A stretch of 64,000 bases of DNA from Yokenella regensburgei ATCC 49455 (GCF_000735455.1 NZ_JMPS01000076.1:1-64000); one strand, 5' to 3'; shown: positions 8,259 to 17,863, counted from the first letter of the stretch. The notes: a model not told the origin generated them from the sequence alone. Program-made: numbers and translations.

Positions 8259-8774
8259 ATGATTCGCTATGCCTGTAAAGATGACTGCGGCGCTATTGCT
8301 GAAATTTATAACCACGCGGTGTTGCATACCGCCGCTATCTGGAACGATAAAACCGTCGATATTCACAACCGCCTGGCCTGGTTCGAGGCGCGGGAGATGG
8401 CCGGTTATCCGGTGCTGGTGAGTGAAGAAGATGGTGCGATCACCGGCTATGCGTCCTTCGGCGACTGGCGCGCCTTCGATGGTTTTCGCCATACCGTCGA
8501 GCATTCCGTCTATGTTCACCCTCTGCATCAGGGTAAAGGCCTTGGCCGCGCCCTGCTCACCCGGCTGATTGCCGAAGCGCGCCGCGCCGGGAAACACGTG
8601 ATGGTCGCGGGTATTGAATCGCAAAACCACGCCTCGCTTAAACTGCACGCCCAGCTTGGCTTTATCACCACCGGCGAAATGCCGCAGGTCGGCACCAAGT
8701 TTGGCCGCTGGTTGGATCTCACCTTCATGCAGCTACAGCTCGACGATCGCCAGGATCCGGACGCTATCCCATGA
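8259..8774 (+). CDS. mnaT: MnaT (YncA), L-amino-acid N-acetyltransferase
   Basis: A 171-residue GNAT acetyltransferase matching E. coli MnaT, which acetylates the amino group of methionine, its sulfoximine and sulfone, and phenylalanine, and so protects against toxic analogues. The acetyl-CoA loop is seen as VHPLHQGKGLGRALLTRL (about residues 85-102). I took the ATG at 8259, with GAGG upstream; the frame extends eight codons further without a ribosome site. The stop overlaps the ydcZ start by four bases (ATGA), so acetylation and a small membrane transporter are translationally coupled. The XRE-cupin regulator is divergent and shares the operator region. Confidence 0.94.
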   Translation: MIRYACKDDCGAIAEIYNHAVLHTAAIWNDKTVDIHNRLAWFEAREMAGYPVLVSEEDGAITGYASFGDWRAFDGFRHTVEHSVYVHPLHQGKGLGRALLTRLIAEARRAGKHVMVAGIESQNHASLKLHAQLGFITTGEMPQVGTKFGRWLDLTFMQLQLDDRQDPDAIP

Positions 8775-9220
8775 ACCAGTCGCTGACGCTGGCCTTTCTT
8801 GTCGCCGCCGGGATTGGCCTGGTGGTGCAAAACACCATTATGGTGCGCATCACCCAAAGCTCGTCCACGATCCTTATCGCTATGCTGCTCAACTCGCTGG
8901 TGGGGATCGTGCTGTTTGTCTCTATTTTGCTGATAAAGCACGGGTTGACGGGCGCACAGGAGCTGGTGCACAGCATCAAGTGGTGGACGCTGATTCCTGG
9001 CCTGCTGGGCTCGTTTTTTGTTTTTGCCAGCATCAGCGGCTATCAGTACGTTGGCGCCGCCACAACCATTGCGGTACTGGTGGCAAGCCAGCTGATTGGC
9101 GGTCTGGTGATGGACGTGGTGCGCAGCCAGGGGATCCCGTGGCGGGCGCTGGTCGGGCCGGTATGCGGTGCGGTATTGCTGGTGATTGGCGCCTGGCTTG
9201 TCGCCAGACGCCAGTTTTAA
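8771..9220 (+). CDS. ydcZ: YdcZ, DMT-superfamily inner-membrane protein (DUF606)
   Basis: A 149-residue protein with about five hydrophobic segments, matching E. coli YdcZ of the DUF606 group of the drug/metabolite transporter superfamily. Members are half-length transporters that probably act as dimers. The gene overlaps mnaT by four bases, which suggests that YdcZ may move a substrate or product of the acetyltransferase; this is inference from coupling. It is convergent with ydcY, whose stop lies two bases after its own. Confidence 0.92.
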   Translation: MNQSLTLAFLVAAGIGLVVQNTIMVRITQSSSTILIAMLLNSLVGIVLFVSILLIKHGLTGAQELVHSIKWWTLIPGLLGSFFVFASISGYQYVGAATTIAVLVASQLIGGLVMDVVRSQGIPWRALVGPVCGAVLLVIGAWLVARRQF

Positions 9221-9222
9221 GG

Positions 9223-9456
9223 CTACAGAATAGTGCCACCTTTGGTGAGCGCTTCGTGACGCGCTTCCGTGTCTTCTTTATGCTGACGCCCGTGGTGGGC
9301 AATCGCATTGCGCAGCCGTTGCTGCTGGGTATAGCGCTCTTCGCGACTGATTTCAGTATCATCACTCAGCGCCACCAGCAGCTCATTCATGTGCGTAATC
9401 ACGCTTTCATGAACTGCCGCATCCACGCGGGCAATGACCTCATCCAGATGTGACAT
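9223..9456 (-). CDS. ydcY: YdcY, small DUF2526 protein
   Basis: A 77-residue soluble protein, Glu- and His-rich and probably helical, matching E. coli YdcY (DUF2526), whose function is unknown. No signal peptide or membrane segment is seen. A GGAGCAGGT ribosome site precedes the ATG. The stop almost touches that of the convergent ydcZ. The gene upstream on the same strand, a peptide-binding protein, ends nine bases before its start, so the two could be cotranscribed here. Confidence 0.92.
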   Translation of the reverse strand: MSHLDEVIARVDAAVHESVITHMNELLVALSDDTEISREERYTQQQRLRNAIAHHGRQHKEDTEARHEALTKGGTIL

Positions 9457-9465
9457 ACCTGCTCC

Positions 9466-11061
9466 TTAGTTAATCTTTACTTTCGAGAAATCGCTGCCCA
9501 TCAGGCTGACGCTGAAGCCGCTCACGTTGCTGCGGGTGGCGTAGAAGGTTTTCCCGTTGGCGAGCGCAATCCACGGCGCCTGCTGGTAGAAAATCTCCTG
9601 TGCCTCACCGTACAGCTTCGCGCGGGCCGCCGGGTCACTGGTCAGCTTCGCTTTCTGTACCAGCGCATTGTACCCCTTATCACACCAGCGCGCGGCGTTC
9701 GATCCGGTTTTTATGCTGTTACAGCCCAGCAGCGTGTCGGCAAAGTTGTCCGGATCGCCGTTGTCCGACATCCAGCCGAACAGCGCCGAATCATGCTCAC
9801 CTTTGCGCATTCCGGAGAGATATTCGCCCCACTCGTAGGTGACAATTTTGGCTTTAATGCCCACTTTCGCCCAATCGTTCTGGATCATCTCAGCGATGCG
9901 ACGCGAATTCGGGTTATACGGACGCTGCACCGGCATTGACCATAGCGTCACCTCCGCGCCCTTCTCCAGCCCCGCTTTTTTCAGCAGATCTTTGGCTTTT
10001 TGCGGATCGTAGTCATAATCCGGCAGATCTTTCTTGTAGCCGAGCATGTTCGGCGGCAATGGCGATTTGGCTACGGTGCCAGAGCCCATAAACACGGCGT
10101 TGACGATGGCTTTTTTGTCGGTGGCGTAGTTCAGCGCCTGACGCACCAGCACGTTATCAAACGGTTTTTTCTCGGTATTAAACGCCAGATAGCCGACGTT
10201 CAGCGCTTCTACCGCATGCAGGGCTAAATCTTTGTTCTTTTTGATGGCATCAAACTGCACCGGCGATGGTGCCGGGATAATCTGACACTCGTTGGTCTGC
10301 AGCTTCGCCAGTCGGGTCTGGACATCCGGCGTAATGGAGAAGATCAGGTGTTTGGTTGGCACCTCGCCGTCCCAGTAGTTCGGGTTCGCCACGTAGCGGA
10401 TGAGTGAATCGACCTTATACTGCTGCAGCACGTAGGGCCCGGTGCCAATCGGCCAGGTATCGACGTTTTCCGGAGTGCCCTTTTTCAGCATTTCGTCGGC
10501 ATATTCCGCCGAAAGAATAGAAGCAAAGTCCATGCCCCAGTCGGCAAGGAAGGCGGCGTTCGGCTCACTCAACACAAACTGGACGTGATAATCGTCAATC
10601 TTCTTCACATCGGTAATCAACTTGTCGAGGCCGACATCGTTGAAATATTCATACGTCCCCTGCGAGACCTTGTGGTACGGGTTCGCCGGGTCTTTCTGGC
10701 GCATCACCGAGAAAATCACGTCGTCGGCGTTAAAATCGCGCGTCGGTTTAAAGAACTTGTTGCTGTTGAATTTCACCCCTTTGCGCAGGGTAAAGGTGTA
10801 GGTTTTGCCGTCCGGGGAGATAGTCCACTCGGTCGCCAGCGACGGTACTGGGGTATTTTTCACCGGGTCGAAGTTGATCAGGCGGTTGTAGAGCGTCTGC
10901 GAGCTTGCCACAAACGACGGGCCAGAGCTGGCAATCTGCGGGTTAAACGACTCGGGAGAGGCTTCCGAACAGTAGATGAGCGTGTCGTGATCTGCCGCGA
11001 AGGCGCTTGCCGAAAAGAGCGTGCCGAGCGCCAGCGCCAGCAACGTTTTCCCTGTAGACAT
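9466..11061 (-). CDS. DppA-like periplasmic peptide-binding protein, orphan
   Basis: A 531-residue extracytoplasmic solute-binding protein of family 5 (SBP_bac_5), related to the dipeptide-binding protein DppA. A signal peptide ends near residue 22 (ASAFA-AD). The family signature is seen as LATEWTISPDGKTYTFTLRK near residues 75-95, with further conserved stretches such as NTEKKPFDNVLVRQALNYA. No permease or ATPase gene lies nearby, so it would have to use the dpp membrane complex or act alone. It is divergent from srfABC across 283 bp and is not present here in E. coli K-12. The ligand could be di- or tripeptides or haem, as for DppA; which one cannot be told from sequence. Confidence 0.88.
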   Translation of the reverse strand: MSTGKTLLALALGTLFSASAFAADHDTLIYCSEASPESFNPQIASSGPSFVASSQTLYNRLINFDPVKNTPVPSLATEWTISPDGKTYTFTLRKGVKFNSNKFFKPTRDFNADDVIFSVMRQKDPANPYHKVSQGTYEYFNDVGLDKLITDVKKIDDYHVQFVLSEPNAAFLADWGMDFASILSAEYADEMLKKGTPENVDTWPIGTGPYVLQQYKVDSLIRYVANPNYWDGEVPTKHLIFSITPDVQTRLAKLQTNECQIIPAPSPVQFDAIKKNKDLALHAVEALNVGYLAFNTEKKPFDNVLVRQALNYATDKKAIVNAVFMGSGTVAKSPLPPNMLGYKKDLPDYDYDPQKAKDLLKKAGLEKGAEVTLWSMPVQRPYNPNSRRIAEMIQNDWAKVGIKAKIVTYEWGEYLSGMRKGEHDSALFGWMSDNGDPDNFADTLLGCNSIKTGSNAARWCDKGYNALVQKAKLTSDPAARAKLYGEAQEIFYQQAPWIALANGKTFYATRSNVSGFSVSLMGSDFSKVKIN

Positions 11062-11344
11062 GGTTATAAGCCTTTATCTTTAATTATATGGACTTTAATA
11101 ACAGCACAGCCCTGAATAACTGACAAATAACCAATCCGCATCAGGTTATGCGAAAGCAGATGTTTTCGCTGCTTTATTCACCAACGCCCTGCACCTCGTT
11201 TGACTTAAGTAAATCCCAAAAGGTCAAGCGTAATTTGCCGTCTCAATAGCACGAGAATTCTCGTTTTTTAGCCTGTCTTTCACCGTTTAGATGCACATGA
11301 GGTGGCGTAAAGTCATGGTGTGAAGAAGTCTATGGGATGACAAC
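11062..11344. promoter_or_regulatory. Divergent control region between the peptide-binding protein and srfABC
   Basis: A gene-free region of 283 bp that must hold both promoters. In Salmonella srfABC has been linked to SsrB and to the flagellar regulator FlhDC. I searched for a sigma-28-like promoter and found only a weak -35-like TAAAGTCA near 11307 with no matching -10, so I assign no specific element. Confidence 0.4.
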
Positions 11345-12727
11345 GTGACAAAAACTCTATTACGCAGCGGCAGCCTCGATGATTTTCAGGCGGTCGGCGG
11401 CGGTGGCCAGGCCGTGTTTGACTCCGCCCTGCAAATCCGCGAAACCCTGCGCCTGCGCAAACAACAGGCGCTGGTCGATTGCCTCGCCATACCGCAGGTT
11501 AATGACGAAGGCGACCGTGTGGCCTGGTACTCGCCCGTTGAGGGGAGCGCCAGCAGCTGGAAAGCCGCCGATGAAGCGGTTCGTGAACGCGCCCGCCGCT
11601 ACCTGCGCAGCACCTTCGACAGTGCCCTGACGCTCAGCCGTAAATCGCTCGCCTCCGGTAAAACCACCCAACAGCTGTTCGGCGCCCTGCTGGAAAAAGC
11701 GCTGCAGTTCCCCGGCGAGAACCACGTTTTCCTCGTCGACGGCAAGCCGGTTATCACCTTCTGGGGCTTTATCAACCTTAACGACAGCGTGCGCGACGAC
11801 ATTCTCGACTGCCTGCGTGAGCCGGAGCCGGAGCCGCCGGTAATTGAAGTCATCCCGCCAGCCCCTGCCGAAGCCGAGCCAGAGCCGGTGGTATTCGTCG
11901 ACGAAGAGCAGCCTCTGCTCATGCCAGAACCCACTCCCGCAGCGGTGAGTAAGCTGCCGGATACCGTGATGCAGGCCTACGCCGTCGCCCAGCCGGAAGC
12001 CGAAGAACCGGAAGCAGAGCCGGAAATCAACACCGTCGCGGACCCGGTTCCGGTTAAGCGCGCGAAGCGCCGCCTCCCGCTGTGGAGCGTGCCGGTCGCG
12101 GCTATCATCGTTGTTGCCGTCGCCGCACCGCTGTTATGGAAACAGAGCACCACTGTCGCCGAGCCGGTTGAAACCGTGGCTGCCGCCCCGGTGCCTGCGC
12201 CTGTCGTTCAGCCTGTCCCTGCCCGCCCGGCGCTGCCGCAGGTTGCCGCCAGCCTGCCGCTGCATCGCGCCGACGTCATAAAGACTAAAGAAGAAGAGAA
12301 ACCCGCTGCGCCTGCCGAACCGGTGGTGATTGCCGCGATCCCAAAAGATGCGCTGGTGATGGAAGCGGCACAGATGCGCGCTGGCACCACCAAATTCCTC
12401 AACGGGAACTGGCGTGTCCTGATCGACATTAAAGATCCTGTCACCGGTAAACCGCCATCGCTGCGCTACCAGATGCAGAACAACAAGGGCACCGCCCGCC
12501 TGGTGCATGGCGACAACATCGTCTGCCGCGCTGAGATTTTCTCCGGCCTGCATCAAAACGGTGAGCTGATGATCAAGAGCCGGGGCGCCGCCCGCTGCAG
12601 CGACGGTTCGCGCTATCCGATGCCCGAAATTACCTGTAAAGCCGGTACCAGCGATATCGCGGAATGTACTGGTCGCTATGATGCCAACACCGTCGTCCCG
12701 CTGACGTTCAAGAAAACAGGTGCCTGA
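11345..12727 (+). CDS. srfA: SrfA, single-pass membrane protein of the SrfABC system
   Basis: A 460-residue protein of the SrfA family, starting at a GTG. The N-terminal domain (about 1-160) is soluble and basic. A Pro/Glu-rich acidic linker follows (about 160-235), then a Lys/Arg cluster (KRAKRR) and a single hydrophobic segment of about 21 residues (near 243-264). A second Pro/Ala/Val linker leads to a C-terminal domain (about 345-460) with four cysteines. The positive charges before the membrane segment predict an N-inside, C-outside topology, so the cysteine domain should be periplasmic, where two disulfides could form. First gene of srfABC; srfB starts three bases after its stop. In Salmonella the srf genes were named as SsrB-regulated factors; no biochemical function is established. 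Confidence 0.88.
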   Translation: MTKTLLRSGSLDDFQAVGGGGQAVFDSALQIRETLRLRKQQALVDCLAIPQVNDEGDRVAWYSPVEGSASSWKAADEAVRERARRYLRSTFDSALTLSRKSLASGKTTQQLFGALLEKALQFPGENHVFLVDGKPVITFWGFINLNDSVRDDILDCLREPEPEPPVIEVIPPAPAEAEPEPVVFVDEEQPLLMPEPTPAAVSKLPDTVMQAYAVAQPEAEEPEAEPEINTVADPVPVKRAKRRLPLWSVPVAAIIVVAVAAPLLWKQSTTVAEPVETVAAAPVPAPVVQPVPARPALPQVAASLPLHRADVIKTKEEEKPAAPAEPVVIAAIPKDALVMEAAQMRAGTTKFLNGNWRVLIDIKDPVTGKPPSLRYQMQNNKGTARLVHGDNIVCRAEIFSGLHQNGELMIKSRGAARCSDGSRYPMPEITCKAGTSDIAECTGRYDANTVVPLTFKKTGA

Positions 12728-12730
12728 TTT

Positions 12731-15712
12731 ATGCTGGTTACACTTTGCGATTACAAACAGAGCGTTACGCTTATTGCCAACAGCGGTGTGCAGTTTCTCG
12801 ACTTCGGCCTGACGCCGCAGGAGTCGCTGCACAGCGGACGCTTCGTACGTAAAACCGCCAACGGGCCGCTGCTGCGCCTCGACTATGATCTGGTCAACGG
12901 ACGCTATACGCTGCCCGCCCGCAACGGCGAACAGGCGGAAGTCGTGAAACCGGAAACCACCCTGACGCTTGAGCAATCGCTTGGGGTGCTGGACGGCCTG
13001 TGGCTGCCGCTGCCGTTCTTCCGCTTTAATCCACCGCGCACCTTCGTGGAAGGCCCGGACAACTGGGCCAGGATGCAGATCCGCAAACTCGCCGAGCCGG
13101 ACAGCGCCGGGCACACGCACCGCGTCACGCTCGCCTTCGACAGCCAGATGAGCAGCGAAAGCCCGGCAGCGCTGGCCCCGGTTGAGAACGATATTCTCAA
13201 CGGCACCCGCTTCGCCCTCGCCTGGCGCGACGAGGAGATTGCCGATTTCCTCGACCAGACGTGGATTGACGGCTGGCTGCGGGAAGTCTTCACCCAGCAC
13301 GTCAACCAGCAGGAAGACCGTACCGATCGCGAAGTAACCCAGGCCCTGCGCAGCTTCGAGTACCAGGGTCACTGGCTTAATGTGCTGACTCTGCTCGGCG
13401 AACAGCTGGCGGTACCGGAAATTAAAATCGTCACCGCCACCCTCAGCACGCCGGCTATTCCGGTCGATCTGATCCTCGACGTGGGTAACACCCATACCTG
13501 TGGGGTGATCATTGAAGATCATGGCGATGCCAACGACGGCCTGCGGCAGACCGCCGAACTGCAGGTCCGCTCGCTGACGGAGCCGCAGTATCTGAACGAG
13601 CCAATGTTCACCAGCCGCGTGGAGTTCTGCGAAGCGCGCTTTGGTAAACAGCACTGCTCGGTAGAGAGCGGCCGCGACGATGCCTTTGTCTGGCCCTCTA
13701 TCGTTCGCGTCGGTGACGAAGCGCGCAAGCTCGCCATGCAGCGCCTCGGTACCGACGGCTACAGCGGCCTTTCCAGCCCGCGCCGCTACCTGTGGGATGA
13801 AACCCCCACCGTGCAGGACTGGCGCTTTAGCCAGATCAATGCCAAAACGCAGCGCGAACCGCTGGCCACCGCCTTCCCGCTGATGAACCTGATGAACGAC
13901 GACGGTCAGCCGCTGTTTACGCTGCCGCCGGAAGACCGCCTGCCGGTGTTCTCACCGCAGTACAGCCGCAGTACGCTGATGACCCATATGCTCTGCGAAC
14001 TGCTGGCCCAGGCGCTGGGGCAGATCAACAGCGTGGCCACGCGTCTGCGTCTTGGGTTCCCCTCTTCACCGCGCCAGCTGCGCACCATTATTCTGACGCT
14101 GCCGTCAGCAATGCCGAAGCAGGAGCGCGAGATTTTCCGCCGCCGTATGTTTGAAGCGATTGCGCTGGTGTGGAAATCACTCGGCTGGCACCCGCAGGAT
14201 GACGATTTCGCAACCCCCTCGCAGCAGCGTAACAGCGTGGTGCCGGTTCCACGCATCCAGATGGAATGGGACGAAGCCAGCTGCGGCCAACTGGTGTGGT
14301 TGTATAACGAAGCGGTTTCCCACTACGGCGGCCAGACCGAAGCCTTCTTTGCCGCCCTTTCTCGCCCGGATCGCACCGAGGCTGAGGGAGAGCGTCCGGG
14401 GCGCACCCTGCGTGTGGCTTCGGTGGATCTTGGTGGTGGCACGACCGATATGGCCATCACCCAGTACCAGCTCGACGACGGCACCGGCAGCAACGTAAAA
14501 ATCACCCCGCAGCTGCTGTTCCGCGAAGGGTTTAAGGTCGCCGGGGACGATATCCTGCTCGATATTATTCAGCGCTGCGTGCTGCCGGCGCTGCAAACTC
14601 ACCTGCAGAAGTGCGGCATCCCCGATGCACCTGCGCTGATGGCAACGCTGTTTGGTGATTCCGGGCGTATCGATACCCAGGCGGTGCTGCGCCAGCAAAC
14701 CGCGCTACAGCTGTTTATGCCGGTGGGTCACGCCATTCTTGCGGCCTGGGAGCAAAGTGACACCAGCGATCCGCTCGCCGGGCTGTACGCCACCTTCGGC
14801 GAACTGCTGAAGCAGCAGCCGACCCGCAACGTGATGAACTACATCACCCACGCGGTTGAACATGCGCTCCCGGCCAACGCCGAGCCGTTCTCGCTGCTGG
14901 ACGTACCGCTGCAGGTGAACTTCAGCACCCTGCAGCAGGCCATGCTGAAAGGCGAGTTCACGATTGCTTCACCGCTGCATGCGGTGTGTGAAGCCATTTC
15001 GCATTATCACTGCGACGTGCTGCTGGTGACCGGGCGCCCTGGCTGCCTGCCCGGCGTGCAGGCGCTGATCCGCCATCTGCAGCCGGTGCCGGCAAGCCGG
15101 ATGGTGTGGCTGGATAAATATCATGTCCATGAATGGTATCCCTTCAACCAGCAGGGCAAGATTGGTAACCCGAAATCGACGGCGGCCGTGGGGGCGATGC
15201 TCTGCAGCCTGGCGCTGGATCTGCGTCTGCCGCGTTTCAACTTTAAAGCGGCGGATATTGGCGCATATTCCACGGTGCGTTACCTCGGGGTGCTCGACAA
15301 CGTGGTTAACACCCTGCGCGAGGAGAACGTCTGGTATTCGGACATCGACCTCGATATGCCTGGCGCGAAAGTCGATGCCAGGCTGCACTTCCCGCTGCGC
15401 GGTAACGTCACGCTTGGCTTCCGCCAGTTGACCAACGCCCGCTGGCCCGCCACGCCGCTGTACACCCTCAGCATCAATAGCCCGGAGCTGGCAAAAGCCA
15501 TTGCCGGAGACGGCGTGCTGCACGTGCGTTTAACGCTGGCAGGCGGCGGCAAGCACCAGGCCCCGGAGTCCTTCGAACTGGCCGATGCCTGGCTACAGGA
15601 CGGCACGGCGGTGGCCCCCGATGCGTTGACCTTAAAACTGAACACCCTGGCCGATCGCCGACATACCGGCAGCCACTACTGGATTGATAGCGGGAGCGTA
15701 TACCTGAAATGA
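12731..15712 (+). CDS. srfB: SrfB, actin/Hsp70-fold ATPase-like protein
   Basis: A 993-residue protein of the SrfB family. Three motifs of the actin/Hsp70/sugar-kinase fold appear in the right order. Phosphate-1 is LILDVGNTHTCGVII (about 245-259), phosphate-2 is SVDLGGGTTDMAI (about 565-577), and an adenosine-type motif is LLVTGRPGCLPGVQALI (about 764-780). The first 240 residues form an extra N-terminal domain rich in beta structure. No signal peptide or membrane segment is seen, so it should be cytoplasmic, and ATP binding is likely. It is the middle gene of the operon; its stop overlaps the srfC start by four bases, which implies coordinated production of the two partners. The fold assignment is from motif reading; the function is unknown. 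Confidence 0.9.
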   Translation: MLVTLCDYKQSVTLIANSGVQFLDFGLTPQESLHSGRFVRKTANGPLLRLDYDLVNGRYTLPARNGEQAEVVKPETTLTLEQSLGVLDGLWLPLPFFRFNPPRTFVEGPDNWARMQIRKLAEPDSAGHTHRVTLAFDSQMSSESPAALAPVENDILNGTRFALAWRDEEIADFLDQTWIDGWLREVFTQHVNQQEDRTDREVTQALRSFEYQGHWLNVLTLLGEQLAVPEIKIVTATLSTPAIPVDLILDVGNTHTCGVIIEDHGDANDGLRQTAELQVRSLTEPQYLNEPMFTSRVEFCEARFGKQHCSVESGRDDAFVWPSIVRVGDEARKLAMQRLGTDGYSGLSSPRRYLWDETPTVQDWRFSQINAKTQREPLATAFPLMNLMNDDGQPLFTLPPEDRLPVFSPQYSRSTLMTHMLCELLAQALGQINSVATRLRLGFPSSPRQLRTIILTLPSAMPKQEREIFRRRMFEAIALVWKSLGWHPQDDDFATPSQQRNSVVPVPRIQMEWDEASCGQLVWLYNEAVSHYGGQTEAFFAALSRPDRTEAEGERPGRTLRVASVDLGGGTTDMAITQYQLDDGTGSNVKITPQLLFREGFKVAGDDILLDIIQRCVLPALQTHLQKCGIPDAPALMATLFGDSGRIDTQAVLRQQTALQLFMPVGHAILAAWEQSDTSDPLAGLYATFGELLKQQPTRNVMNYITHAVEHALPANAEPFSLLDVPLQVNFSTLQQAMLKGEFTIASPLHAVCEAISHYHCDVLLVTGRPGCLPGVQALIRHLQPVPASRMVWLDKYHVHEWYPFNQQGKIGNPKSTAAVGAMLCSLALDLRLPRFNFKAADIGAYSTVRYLGVLDNVVNTLREENVWYSDIDLDMPGAKVDARLHFPLRGNVTLGFRQLTNARWPATPLYTLSINSPELAKAIAGDGVLHVRLTLAGGGKHQAPESFELADAWLQDGTAVAPDALTLKLNTLADRRHTGSHYWIDSGSVYLK

Positions 15713-17856
15713 GTGCTTTACAGAAGGTCATTACGTGGACCGAAACCACACGCAGCCACGCCTTGCTTCTGAACAACGACGCCAACGCCCTGCTCACGCG
15801 CCTGCTGGCGCTGCGTCATCGCGAGCAGGCGGTACAGCACGCCCGCACGCGTCCCCTGACCATTGGCCTGTATGGCCATTCTCAGGAAGCAAAAGCGCAT
15901 CTGCTGACCACGTTGTGCGACAGCCCGAGCGGACACCTCAGCATTCATGTTGGAGTGAAAACCCTCGACTGGTTTACCCACATCAATCCGGGCCACGGCG
16001 TAACCCGCATGGCGCTGCGTTTTAGTCCGCACGCGGCGCCTCCTGACGACGCCTTCCCGCTGCGCCTTACGCTCTTAAGCGAGGCGGAGTTGGTGCAGCT
16101 GTTTATCGCCCAGGCGCAAACCCAGACGGAGATCCGCCCGGTCAGTAAAAGCGCCATTGTCGCCCGTATTGCAACCTGGCAATCGCTGCGCCAGCCGCAA
16201 CAGGTGCCCGGCATCACCCGCGAGGAAGTGGCCGCCATTGCCCGCTTCTGGCAGGAGGCCGTACCCACGTCTCGCCAGCAGATGGATGACGACCTGTGGT
16301 TCCAGTTTGCGCAGCTTATTCCGTCGCTCGATCTCAGCGCCCGCGCCAGCGCATGGTCTCTGCTGTGGGGAGAACACCAGGGCTTAACCCAACAGTGGCT
16401 GAGCCTGGCACACACGCTGCATCAGGCGGGAAACGCCCGCGAGATTGCCGCGCCGCTGAGCCTGCTGGTAGACAGCTTCGCCCTGCCAGCCGAAGGTTTT
16501 CTGACCCCGGAGTTCGAGCTGGACGATGAAGTGGTCGTTCATCCCCTGCACAACGGTAAACTGCTCAACGCCATCAGCCTGCCGCTTGCAAAGCTGGCAC
16601 TGCTGACCCGCGAGCTGACTCTGCCGGTAGAGGCCGGTAGCCTTGGCAATATCGATATCCTCGACATGCCTGCCGCCGCTCCGGAAGCCAACGCGCCGCT
16701 GTGGCAAACCAAGTGCCTGTGGCTTTTAGATAGCTACCGTCAGCAGCTGCAGCCGGACGTGCTGCTGGTGTGCAACGCCAGCGTGCAACGTTCACAAACG
16801 CCGTCCATTGCCCGAACGCTGGTGCAGTGGGTAACGGAAACGCAGCCGATGCAGGAAAGCGCCCTGCCGGGCCTGGTGTGGGCGATCACCCCGCAGGATC
16901 ACCGCTTCACCCGTAAACAAAACCTCGATGAAGCCGTGCAGCAGCTGATTAAGCACCCGGGCCAGCGCTGGGGAACGTTACAGGCGCTGGACAGTAGCAG
17001 CCTGCAGCGTTTAACCGAATGGCTAATGCAGGCGCTGAACCCGACGCTGCGTGATGCGCGTTTACAGCTGATTGAACGTGAACTCCACGGCAATGCCCGC
17101 GCCCTGCTGAGCCAGTATCTCAACCCGGCACATCAGGACGCTGCCACCATGCAGACCCAGGCGGAAAACATCGTGCGTCAGCTCCAGGCGCGGGCGGCGG
17201 TGTTAGGTGAAATGCTCGAAGGTCTGCTGCCGCCGCTACAGGCGTTTGAAGCGCTGTGCCAGGCGCAGCAGCCGCGCGAAGAGAAAGTCGCCGGGCTATT
17301 CAGCGAAAGCGTGGATCTGTTTGCTCAACCGGAAGACGGCGCGCTCGCCGCCGCCGACGACCAGGATACCGGTACCCTGGCCCATGCGCTGTGGGTGCGT
17401 TATCTGCGCCAGTGGAGCCGCCGCCAGGAAATTGCCGCCCAGAGTGGGCTATCGGCGGACGTGCTGCATCAGCTGGCTGAAAGCATTATCGTCACCAGCT
17501 ACCGTCTTGGCCTGCCCGCACGGCTGCAGCAGGTGATGCGCAGCGAAAATCCGAGCGCCGCACAGCTGCGCGCCACTATCGGTAATTTTATTGCCTGGTT
17601 TGATTATGCCGGAATGCCCGCGCAAACGCGTCCGGCGAGCCGTATTGCGAAAGGTAGCCCCATTTTTGCCCTGAAGGCGCCGGATACCCGCGCACGCCTG
17701 ACGCAGCTTGGAGAACAGCCGGTCCACGCCGCCACCCGCTATGTCTATGACTGGCTGGTAGCGCTGTACAGCCGCGCCACCGAAAACGCCGGCTGGCAGC
17801 ATCCTCATGATATTTCTCCCGAGGCACGCCGCCAGCTACAGGGTTATTTTTCCTGA
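15709..17856 (+). CDS. srfC: SrfC, large putative GTPase-like virulence factor
   Basis: A 715-residue protein of the SrfC (virulence factor) family. Near residues 51-62, after a beta-strand-like run, lies GLYGHSQEAKAH, which looks like a diverged Walker A loop keeping the lysine but lacking the usual second glycine and Ser/Thr. Around 313 is NIDILDMPAA, like a G3 (DxPG) motif, and around 390 is VWAITPQDHRF, placed and shaped like a G4 (TKxD) motif. The rest is mostly helical. The pattern suggests a degenerate dynamin-type GTPase fold. Whether it still binds nucleotide is doubtful from the altered P-loop. The ATG overlaps srfB by four bases. A convergent terminator follows. Confidence 0.88.
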   Translation: MSALQKVITWTETTRSHALLLNNDANALLTRLLALRHREQAVQHARTRPLTIGLYGHSQEAKAHLLTTLCDSPSGHLSIHVGVKTLDWFTHINPGHGVTRMALRFSPHAAPPDDAFPLRLTLLSEAELVQLFIAQAQTQTEIRPVSKSAIVARIATWQSLRQPQQVPGITREEVAAIARFWQEAVPTSRQQMDDDLWFQFAQLIPSLDLSARASAWSLLWGEHQGLTQQWLSLAHTLHQAGNAREIAAPLSLLVDSFALPAEGFLTPEFELDDEVVVHPLHNGKLLNAISLPLAKLALLTRELTLPVEAGSLGNIDILDMPAAAPEANAPLWQTKCLWLLDSYRQQLQPDVLLVCNASVQRSQTPSIARTLVQWVTETQPMQESALPGLVWAITPQDHRFTRKQNLDEAVQQLIKHPGQRWGTLQALDSSSLQRLTEWLMQALNPTLRDARLQLIERELHGNARALLSQYLNPAHQDAATMQTQAENIVRQLQARAAVLGEMLEGLLPPLQAFEALCQAQQPREEKVAGLFSESVDLFAQPEDGALAAADDQDTGTLAHALWVRYLRQWSRRQEIAAQSGLSADVLHQLAESIIVTSYRLGLPARLQQVMRSENPSAAQLRATIGNFIAWFDYAGMPAQTRPASRIAKGSPIFALKAPDTRARLTQLGEQPVHAATRYVYDWLVALYSRATENAGWQHPHDISPEARRQLQGYFS

Positions 17857-17863
17857 TGCCTGA

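Noticed and set aside
11290..11344. Possible sigma-28 promoter for srfABC
   Set aside because: TAAAGTCA resembles a -35, but no GCCGATAA-like -10 follows at the proper spacing.
12134..13654. 506-codon antisense frame over srfA/srfB
   Set aside because: Shadow of two well-supported coding regions, composed of Arg/Ala/Gln runs with no recognisable domain.
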